Notes under the pieces: model-generated
What the model was told of the DNA's origin: nothing
The model's database searches: none
Seen by the model: only the letters and a program-made list of their open reading frames with translations
Made by a program: the position numbers and the translations under genes
Origin: an uncultured Anaerolineales bacterium
GTDB taxonomy: Bacteria > Chloroflexota > Anaerolineae > Anaerolineales > Villigracilaceae
Assembly: GCA_938008865.1 (NCBI GenBank)
Contig: CALLJA010000334.1
Coordinates: 1 to 6,220, forward strand
Direction of reading: 5' to 3'
Length of the DNA: 6,220 bases
Shown: positions 1 to 5,244 of the stretch, in pieces
How positions within the stretch are numbered: the first letter of the stretch is position 1
Layout of the letters: every line of letters starts with the position of its first letter

Positions 1-1
1 A

Positions 2-127
2 AAAGCCCGCCAGATCGCGCCACACGCGGGGGTGGTCAAGTCCGTGCTGCGGTTGTTCGATGAACTGGCGAAGTGCGAAGGCGGGGAGGTCTTACAAGAG
101 GTGCGGAGCGCGGTACAGGGCGGGTAA
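2..127 (+). CDS. C-terminal end of an unidentified protein (5' truncated by window edge)
   Basis: An open frame enters from the left edge (first full codon at position 2) and ends at a TAA at 125-127, giving the last 41 residues of a protein. The third codon positions are overwhelmingly G or C, as in the confident genes here, and the peptide reads like a normal soluble C-terminus: a hydrophobic/charged helix (VVKSVLRLFDELAK) followed by a second helix (EVLQEVRSAV) and a short Gly tail. No motif identifies the family, and there is no membrane segment. It converges on the SLH-protein gene, with about 340 bases between the two stop codons. I see no convincing intrinsic terminator directly after its stop. 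That it is a real gene end is fairly likely; its function is unknown. Confidence 0.6.
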   Translation, partial: KARQIAPHAGVVKSVLRLFDELAKCEGGEVLQEVRSAVQGG

Positions 128-385
128 GGGTCGGTTGCCCCAGCGAATCAAAACAGCGTCTCGCGGGCGGTCTGCTCGAAGGCCGCGATCCCGCCCACAT
201 TCAGGGTCGCCCGGAAGCGGGCCACAAGCGGACACTGTCCATACGCTAACGCGGTACCGCCGTACCCAGATAACATGGTGATAGATATGTCCCACTGGCA
301 GCCGATCTTGAATTATTGGCTCATATATAACCCCTGTGCGGATTCTGCACATCATCTACACATGACCCTGAAACATATTCACATA
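128..385. other. Intergenic region with no intact gene
   Basis: This stretch lies between the stop of the left-edge gene and the terminator hairpin of the SLH-protein gene. Its left half (to about 240) is GC-rich and includes a possible coding remnant on the minus strand, described separately. Its right half (about 270-385) is clearly AT-richer, with runs such as TCATATATAACC and ACATATTCACATAAAC, and has stops in all frames that I checked by hand. Small inverted repeats are present (GCCCG-GAAG-CGGGC at 209-222 and GGTAC-CGCC-GTACC at 253-266), but neither is followed by a T run, so I do not call them terminators. No RNA gene or promoter could be supported. Confidence 0.5.
148..276 (-). pseudogene. 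Possible 3' remnant of a decayed gene (42 codons)
   Basis: Reading leftwards, a frame runs from an ATG at 274-276 to a TGA at 148-150. The last 25 codons or so have strikingly coding-like composition, with nearly all third positions G or C, and the peptide PLVARFRATLNVGGIAAFEQ continues into TARETLF at the stop, which reads like a genuine protein C-terminus. The first 15 or so codons are less convincing. There is no Shine-Dalgarno sequence ahead of the ATG, and an in-frame TAA sits at 313-315 in AT-rich sequence. The simplest reading is the surviving tail of a gene whose 5' part was deleted. A chance open frame in GC-rich DNA remains a real alternative. I cannot name a family. Confidence 0.28.
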
Positions 386-424
386 AACAAATGAGCATTG
401 GCCTTAAGCCAACGCTCATTTGTT
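386..424 (-). terminator. Intrinsic terminator of the SLH-protein gene
   Basis: Two 17-base arms (386-402 and 408-424) enclose a 5-base loop. On the + strand there is a single A/C mismatch. On the minus-strand transcript the same position becomes a G-U pair, so the hairpin is fully paired only in the RNA of the SLH gene. Reading leftwards the 3' arm ends in CATTTGTT and continues into TATGTG, so a T-rich tail partly overlaps the stem. The hairpin starts about 42 bases after the stop codon at 467-469. A weaker bidirectional effect on transcription from the left-edge gene is possible. Confidence 0.8.
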
Positions 425-466
425 CCGATACGGCGGTCAAGTTATAGTTTTGGTACGAGTTTACAC

Positions 467-3310
467 TTATGGCAGGGGAGGAATTCCAAAGGTCCTGTCG
501 AGGAAAATAGCCATTTGGTCGCGCGAAACCACCAACGATGGACAGTAATTCCCACCGCCGCAGCCACTGGTAATCCCATCTTCAGCCAGTTTCTCGATCC
601 AAGCCGATGCCCAATGGCTGATCGGCACATCGGCAAACACTCCACTCGCTGCGCCAGGCACATAAGAGGCGCTATATTTTGCTCGCAGGAGGAAGACGGC
701 CATCTGGTCGCGAGTCACGGCTCTACTCGGACAGTAAATCCCATCACCACAGCCAGCCGTGATACCTTCCGTCGCCAGTTGCTTGATCCAGGCCGCCGCC
801 CAGTAGTTGGTCGGCACGTCGGTAAAGCCCGTGCTGTCTCCCACGGGGGGCGGAGTGTAACTGGAGCCATGCTCTGCGCGCAATAGGAAAACCGCCATTT
901 GGTCGCGCGTCACCGCGGCGCTTGGACAGTATCGCAACGGAGTAGTACTGCACCCACCGGTGATTTTGGCGTCGTATAGACCTTCCACGTAACGCCAGGC
1001 CCAGAAATTGCCAGGCACATCGGCAAAGGTGACCAGGTGGAATTTGAGCGCGCCGCCGGTCGGGGCAGTGGTAGTGGACTGGCCGACCTCGATGTAGTAT
1101 TCGGTGTCCTTTACGGCCGAGAGGGTCAGCGCCGATTGCTCGCCGCTGCCGGCGTTGTCGTTACAGGCCACGGGCGAGAGGCTGCCACGCGCACCGGTCC
1201 AGACCGCGATGAAGGTATCATAGTCCGAGGCGTAGGTGTCGATGTAGACCAGCTGGGTGGCGGTGGGCGTGAACTTGTACCACAGGGTGGCGCTGCCCGC
1301 GCCCAGGCCGCAGGCGGTCACGGTGGGGTCATCGAGGGCCGAGGTGGCGATGGTGGTATCGCTGACGTCGAGGAACGGGATGCCGCTGATGACCGTCGCG
1401 CCGTTGTAGTCGTCGGACGAGCGGGCCAGGTGGAAGTCCACGTCCACGGCGGGCGGAGTGGCGGGTTGCGAGGCTTCGGTATGCCCGATGGCGTTGGCCG
1501 TAACGGTGACGGCGTCGGTGGGCAGGCCTTTGAGAGTGTAGATGCCGTCCGCGCCGGTCTTGGCCATGTAGCCTGTGTTGGTGGTGACGGTAGCGCCCTC
1601 AATGGGCTGGCCGGAGAGCGCGTCCAACACGGTGCCGCTGATGGTGGTGGTGGCGGGGGTGGAACAGGTGCCCGCGCCAAGATCAAATTTGACGATCTTG
1701 GTCTCCCAGGTCTTGGCGCCCGAGGTCTTGACGTACTGGTTCGTGTACCAGAAGGTACATTGGTCGACCGGGTCCACAGCCATGGAACTGATGCTGCCCC
1801 AACGGCTGGAGGTATCGGTCTGCAGGCCGCTGCCGCTTACTACGGTCACTTCACCCAGATCCATCGTTCCCGGCGTGTCGGTGGACAAGCGCCCGGTGTA
1901 GCGGATGGAGGGGAAGAGCGTGGAACTCGCTACGGAATATCCCACGGCGATGTTGCCGCTGGCGTCCATGGCGGCGCTGCCCATCCAGCGGTGGTGGGCG
2001 TCGAGGGGGGCGTAGGTGCCCTGGTCGGCCACCATCCATTCCTGGAGGGCGTCGGTCTGGAGGTGATACCAGCGCACACCAGCGCGTCCCGAACCTGCAT
2101 CCACGGTGTGGTTGAGGATCAGATGCCCGGCGTCGTTCATGTAGCGATACTGCACGCGGTACATCAGGCGTTCAGCCACGGCGTCCAGGTACTGGTCGGT
2201 GGTGGCTCCGGGCTGCGGGATGCAATCGTAGGAGGTCGGGCTGCAGGTGAACTTGGAATCGAACGTATCCACAGCCAGGTCCTTGGCCTTGCCCCAGGCG
2301 GCCAGTTCGGTGTCCCAGGTGACGTCCAACTGCCAGATCTCCAACTGGTCGGCAGTCGCGCCGCGATCGGTATCGTCCACTTGCAGGAAGAGGCCGGGCG
2401 TGTCGAGGGGTGGCGGGAAACCGTCCAAGTCGGCGGGGACCATGTAACGCAGCTGTGGGTGCGAATTGGCCAGGTTGAAGTAGATCATGCGGGCATTCTG
2501 GCCAAGCAGCATCTTTTCGCGTTCGAGAACGGCCGCGCCCTGCCCGGCTGCATTCCAGCCGCCGGTGCTGGGGTTGTACTTCCACTGGTCGAGGGCCAGG
2601 TAATAACCGTCCATCCAGACCGCCATGCGCGGCGTGGTGTACAGGTCGGCGCTGGGCGTGATAACCTGGAAGTCGTACAGGAACCACGGGTCGCTCACCG
2701 GGTCGGGCGTGGTGGAGACCGCCACGCACTGGTGATACTCAAAACCCGGGGCGACCGCATCGCGCGCCATCTGGCTGAGCAACCAGCGGTCGGCCAGGTG
2801 GTCGTACAGGACGATTGGGGAACCGTCGTCGTTGTTCTCGCACAGCCCGCCAAAGTTCTCGAAGATCTTGCTGATGGTGGTGGTGAGCAATTCTTGCGAG
2901 GTCGTCGGGCTCGATACACGTTGCAGGTTGTTGACCACCTGGATGTAATGGCTCGGGCCGATGTCCCCGTTGGTGTCGGGCGGAATGACCAGGCGCTGGG
3001 TGCCGATGCTTTGCAGGTTATCCGTGTCTTTGAGGCCGTCGAAATTGAGGATGGGCGCGGGCAGGGCCGAAGCGGAGACATCCGTAGCGGGCTGCGGCGC
3101 GGCGGCCTCCTCGGGCGGGGTCGTCTGGGGAGGATGCGGCGTGCTGATGCCCATCCGAACCGGGCGCAGGACGATCGGCTGCGGGCCGCTCTCCGCCGGG
3201 GACTGGGAGCGGGCGTCTGCCTGGACGGTGGGCTGGCTCACCGAAAAGACCAGGACAAACAGCCCGATCAGGGAAAAGATGCGTTTCCAGTGGGTATGGG
3301 GGAATTTCAT
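467..3310 (-). CDS. Exported multidomain protein with three C-terminal SLH repeats
   Basis: A 947-residue secreted protein predicted to be anchored to the cell envelope. The N-terminus is a signal peptide: basic MKFPHTHWKR, hydrophobic core 11-24, likely cleavage after VQA (residue 31). A Pro/Ala-rich linker follows (about 55-87). Residues 88-545 form a large secreted domain with a Ca-binding-like loop DTNGDIG (112-118) and a PADLDG motif (292-297). Such proteins recur in secreted bacterial proteomes, but I know no assigned function. Residues 555-628 resemble a carboxypeptidase regulatory-like domain (SGTVLDALSGQPIEGATV). Residues 632-760 resemble a PPC-like beta-sandwich (LWYKFTP, YDTFIAVWTG). 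SLH repeats lie near 761-811, 828-876 and 890-940, each with FxDVP..(H/Y/F)W and V[TS]RDQMA[VI]FL. The ATG has AAGGAG seven bases upstream. No catalytic motif is visible, so adhesion, a structural S-layer role or substrate binding are all possible. Coding and architecture are secure; function is not. Confidence 0.93.
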   Translation of the reverse strand: MKFPHTHWKRIFSLIGLFVLVFSVSQPTVQADARSQSPAESGPQPIVLRPVRMGISTPHPPQTTPPEEAAAPQPATDVSASALPAPILNFDGLKDTDNLQSIGTQRLVIPPDTNGDIGPSHYIQVVNNLQRVSSPTTSQELLTTTISKIFENFGGLCENNDDGSPIVLYDHLADRWLLSQMARDAVAPGFEYHQCVAVSTTPDPVSDPWFLYDFQVITPSADLYTTPRMAVWMDGYYLALDQWKYNPSTGGWNAAGQGAAVLEREKMLLGQNARMIYFNLANSHPQLRYMVPADLDGFPPPLDTPGLFLQVDDTDRGATADQLEIWQLDVTWDTELAAWGKAKDLAVDTFDSKFTCSPTSYDCIPQPGATTDQYLDAVAERLMYRVQYRYMNDAGHLILNHTVDAGSGRAGVRWYHLQTDALQEWMVADQGTYAPLDAHHRWMGSAAMDASGNIAVGYSVASSTLFPSIRYTGRLSTDTPGTMDLGEVTVVSGSGLQTDTSSRWGSISSMAVDPVDQCTFWYTNQYVKTSGAKTWETKIVKFDLGAGTCSTPATTTISGTVLDALSGQPIEGATVTTNTGYMAKTGADGIYTLKGLPTDAVTVTANAIGHTEASQPATPPAVDVDFHLARSSDDYNGATVISGIPFLDVSDTTIATSALDDPTVTACGLGAGSATLWYKFTPTATQLVYIDTYASDYDTFIAVWTGARGSLSPVACNDNAGSGEQSALTLSAVKDTEYYIEVGQSTTTAPTGGALKFHLVTFADVPGNFWAWRYVEGLYDAKITGGCSTTPLRYCPSAAVTRDQMAVFLLRAEHGSSYTPPPVGDSTGFTDVPTNYWAAAWIKQLATEGITAGCGDGIYCPSRAVTRDQMAVFLLRAKYSASYVPGAASGVFADVPISHWASAWIEKLAEDGITSGCGGGNYCPSLVVSRDQMAIFLDRTFGIPPLP
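501..914 (-). repeat. Three tandem SLH-coding repeats (about 190-195 bp period)
   Basis: The DNA encoding the RDQMAVFLLR core recurs three times: near 501-530, 690-720 and 885-914, spaced 189 and 195 bases apart. On the + strand each copy reads approximately AGGAAnAnnGCCATnTGGTC followed by GCGnG. The copies are diverged elsewhere, so this is an old internal duplication kept by protein-level constraint, not a recent expansion. The encoded repeats share a cysteine pair in the loop before the core motif (residues 787/795, 854/860, 917/923). Confidence 0.75.
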
Positions 3311-3317
3311 GGGCGCT

Positions 3318-3323
3318 CTCCTT
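3318..3323 (-). promoter_or_regulatory. Ribosome binding site of the SLH-protein gene
   Basis: Reading leftwards the sequence AAAAAGGAGAGCGCCC precedes the ATG. The AAGGAG core is a near-perfect Shine-Dalgarno sequence, seven bases from the start codon, which fixes the start at 3308-3310. Confidence 0.85.
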
Positions 3324-3331
3324 TTTGATTC

Positions 3332-3349
3332 ATCGCAACAATAAGCGAT
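3332..3349 (-). other. Small inverted repeat in the SLH-gene leader
   Basis: ATCGC (3332-3336) and GCGAT (3345-3349) form a 5-base-pair stem with an 8-base loop, nine bases upstream of the Shine-Dalgarno core. The stem is short and could be chance. If real, it would sit in the 5' untranslated leader, where it could affect translation or mRNA stability. Confidence 0.25.
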
Positions 3350-3375
3350 TTCAAGGCGTTTATCGTGTCGAAATC

Positions 3376-3381
3376 ATTATA
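3376..3381 (-). promoter_or_regulatory. Candidate promoter -10 box (TATAAT) of the SLH-protein gene
   Basis: A perfect TATAAT lies in the spacer between the rmlD terminator and the SLH-protein start, on the correct strand. Transcription would begin near 3369, leaving a leader of about 58 bases. No good -35 hexamer is at the normal 16-18 base distance; the sequence there is C-rich (AACCCCAT). A TTGATA at 3405-3410 is 23 bases away, which is too far for standard sigma-70 spacing. The promoter may therefore need an activator or be weak, or the box may be fortuitous. Confidence 0.5.
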
Positions 3382-3444
3382 CTTTTGCGGCGCAGGGATG
3401 GGGTTATCAATTCCATTTCAAAAGTCCGCCCGCTCCCCCCCCGT

Positions 3445-3479
3445 AAAATCGCTGCGGCGGCCATTTTGGGCCGCCGCAG
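3445..3479 (-). terminator. Intrinsic terminator of the rml operon
   Basis: A perfect 11-base-pair GC-rich stem (3452-3462 with 3469-3479) closes a 6-base loop and, on the minus strand, is followed after three bases by TTTT (3445-3448). It starts 13 bases after the rmlD stop codon. It separates the rhamnose genes from the SLH-protein gene, which has its own promoter candidate just beyond. Confidence 0.82.
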
Positions 3480-3491
3480 ACGTGTTTCTTT

Positions 3492-4373
3492 TCAACTTTC
3501 CATGCAGCGCTGTAAGGCTTCCTGCCAGGGCGGCAGGCGCAAGCCGAAGGTCCGCTCGAAATGCGAACAATCCAGCGCGGAGAAGAGCGGACGCTCGGCG
3601 GGGGCGGGGAACTCGTCGGTGCGGGCGGGCCGAAGGATCTGGACCAATTGCTCGGTCCGTTTAGGATCGTTGGCGAGAATCTGCTGCGCCCACTCGTAAC
3701 GGGAGGCAAATCCCCAGCCTGCCAGATGATACAGCCCGCTCTTCTCGCCCACGTAAGCAGGCACATCTCCCGCGCCCTGCGCCAGCAGCATGGACGTGGC
3801 CTCGGCCAGCATCCGCGCCCAGGTGGGGTTGCTGACCTGGTCATCCACGACGCGCAACTCGGTCTTTTGCCGCGCCCATTGCAGGGTCTTGGTGATGAAA
3901 CTGTCGCCGCGCGTGCTGAAGACCCAGGCCGTGCGGAAGATGAGATGCGCGCAGCCTGCCGCCTGAATGGCCTGCTCACCCCCCAGTTTGCTGCGTCCAT
4001 AGATGCTGAGCGGGTTGGTCGTGTCGTCTTCGACATAAGGTCGGCCGAGCGTCCCGTCGAAGACGTAATCGGTGGAGTAATGGATCAAGCCCGCGCCCAA
4101 CGCGCGAGCGGACTCGGCCATGACGCGCGGGGCCTGCTCGTTGATAGCAAAGGCCAGGTCCCGCTCCGTTTCGGCGCGGTCGACGGCGGTGTAGGCCGAG
4201 GCGTTGACGATCAACTGCGGGGCTTGCTCGCGCAGGAAGGCCGCCAGCGCGGAGGCATCCCGCAGGTCCAGGTCGTCGCGGTCCACGGCCACGACCTCGC
4301 CCAGGGGCGCCAGTGTGCGGCGCAGTTCCCAGCCGAGTTGTCCCAGTTTGCCGCCGAAGAGGACGATCTTCAC
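3492..4373 (-). CDS. rmlD: dTDP-4-dehydrorhamnose reductase RmlD
   Basis: Cytoplasmic NAD(P)H-dependent reductase catalysing the last step of dTDP-L-rhamnose synthesis: dTDP-4-keto-L-rhamnose to dTDP-L-rhamnose. The 293-residue length is normal for the family. The N-terminus has the Rossmann nucleotide-binding turn (IVLFGGKLGQLGWEL, 3-17), which closely resembles the enterobacterial RmlD start. The catalytic triad of this extended short-chain dehydrogenase is visible as T101 (HYSTDYVFDG), Y125 and K129 (YGRSK). RTAWVF (147-152) and RPLFSALD near 261-268 match conserved family segments. The start is GTG at 4371-4373, overlapping the rmlA stop by four bases (GTGA), with GGAG eight bases upstream, so it is probably translationally coupled to rmlA. 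It is the last gene of the operon and is followed by a strong terminator. Confidence 0.95.
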   Translation of the reverse strand: MKIVLFGGKLGQLGWELRRTLAPLGEVVAVDRDDLDLRDASALAAFLREQAPQLIVNASAYTAVDRAETERDLAFAINEQAPRVMAESARALGAGLIHYSTDYVFDGTLGRPYVEDDTTNPLSIYGRSKLGGEQAIQAAGCAHLIFRTAWVFSTRGDSFITKTLQWARQKTELRVVDDQVSNPTWARMLAEATSMLLAQGAGDVPAYVGEKSGLYHLAGWGFASRYEWAQQILANDPKRTEQLVQILRPARTDEFPAPAERPLFSALDCSHFERTFGLRLPPWQEALQRCMES

Positions 4374-5242
4374 GAGCGTTGCTCCAGCAGGCGACGCAGG
4401 TAGTCGGTGTAGCCGTTGTTGGCCATGCCGCTGACCTGTTCGCGCAGTTGGTCTTTGTTAATGTAGCCCATACGATAAGCGATCTCCTCGGGGCAGGAGA
4501 TCATCATGCCCTGGCGTTCCTGCACGGCTTGCACAAAGCCCGCCGATTGCAGCAACGACTCGTGCGTGCCCGCGTCCAGCCAGGCCACGCCACGCCCAAG
4601 GATGTCCACATGCAGTTCGCCACGTTCGAGGTACAAGCGGTTGAGGTCGGTGATCTCCAACTCGCCGCGCTTCGAGGGTTGGAGGTTCGCAGCCAGCTCG
4701 ACCACTTTGGAGTCGTAGAAGTAAATACCTGGCACGGCATAATTCGACTTGGGCTTGGCAGGTTTCTCTTCGAGGCTGAGCACCAGGCCATTCGAGTCGA
4801 AGTCCACCACGCCGTAACGCTCGGGATCGCGCACCGCGTAGGCAAAGATCAACGCGCCCTGCTCCAGAGCGGCTGCACGGCGCAGCATCTCGGGCAAGCC
4901 GTGACCGAAGAAGATGTTGTCGCCTAGGATGAGACAGGCGGAATCTCCGCCGATGAAATCCGCGCCGACGCGGAAGGCATCGGCCAGGCCCCGCGGCTGG
5001 TCCTGCTCGGCATAGCTGAATCTCAGCCCCCACTGGCTCCCGTCTCCCAGCAAACGCTGGAAGTTGGGCAGGTCCTCGGGCGTGCTGATGACCAGAATCT
5101 CGCGAATGCCCGCCAGCATCAACATCGACAGGGGGTAGTACACCATCGGTTTGTCGTAGACAGGCAGCAACTGCTTGCTCATGACGAGTGTCAGCGGGTT
5201 GAGACGCGTTCCGCGCCCGCCCGCCAGGATGATTCCCTTCAT
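4370..5242 (-). CDS. rmlA: Glucose-1-phosphate thymidylyltransferase RmlA
   Basis: Cytoplasmic nucleotidyltransferase joining dTTP and glucose-1-phosphate to give dTDP-glucose and pyrophosphate, the committed and usually feedback-inhibited step of the rhamnose pathway. The 290 residues match the short-form family length. Visible motifs are the nucleotide-binding GGRGTRL (8-14) with SKQLLP (22-27), LGDN (106-109, D108 a likely metal ligand), EEKP (158-161), GELEITDLN (193-201) and WLDAGT (221-226, D223 the second likely metal ligand). I chose the ATG at 5240-5242 because the protein then begins MKGIILAGG as in the family and the GGGAG site lies eight bases away. An ATG six bases upstream (5246-5248) is only two bases from that site. 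The frame stays open into rmlB, so an automated call might start too early. It ends in a 4-base overlap with rmlD. Confidence 0.96.
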   Translation of the reverse strand: MKGIILAGGRGTRLNPLTLVMSKQLLPVYDKPMVYYPLSMLMLAGIREILVISTPEDLPNFQRLLGDGSQWGLRFSYAEQDQPRGLADAFRVGADFIGGDSACLILGDNIFFGHGLPEMLRRAAALEQGALIFAYAVRDPERYGVVDFDSNGLVLSLEEKPAKPKSNYAVPGIYFYDSKVVELAANLQPSKRGELEITDLNRLYLERGELHVDILGRGVAWLDAGTHESLLQSAGFVQAVQERQGMMISCPEEIAYRMGYINKDQLREQVSGMANNGYTDYLRRLLEQRS

Positions 5243-5244
5243 GG

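Noticed and set aside
209..266. Short inverted repeats (209-222 and 253-266) as a terminator for the left-edge gene
   Set aside because: The stems have only five pairs and no following T run. They lie 80 or more bases past the stop codon and overlap the possible coding remnant.
331..352. TGTGC...GCACA inverted repeat as an operator
   Set aside because: Only five bases per arm, no nearby start codon or promoter, so chance is a sufficient explanation.
92..355. An 87-codon minus-strand frame over the left intergenic region
   Set aside because: It overlaps the end of the left-edge gene, has an Arg/Pro-rich composition typical of a wrong frame and lacks a ribosome binding site. A different minus frame (ending at 148) has better coding character.
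398..886. A 162-codon + strand frame starting inside the terminator hairpin
   Set aside because: It is antisense to the SLH repeats, and its apparent internal repeats are only the mirror of those SLH-coding repeats.
501..914. Regularly spaced repeats suggestive of a CRISPR or other array
   Set aside because: The units are about 190 bases apart, diverged and in frame within a protein gene, encoding SLH repeats; spacing and size do not fit CRISPR.
1037..3328. A 763-codon open frame on the + strand
   Set aside because: It lies almost entirely antisense to the SLH-protein gene, whose signal peptide, domains and ribosome binding site are unambiguous. The antisense peptide is Gly/Val/Arg-rich with no domain; long antisense frames are expected opposite GC-rich genes.
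3561..4403. A 280-codon open frame on the + strand
   Set aside because: It is antisense to rmlD, with no ribosome binding site or family motif seen. It is a GC-rich shadow.
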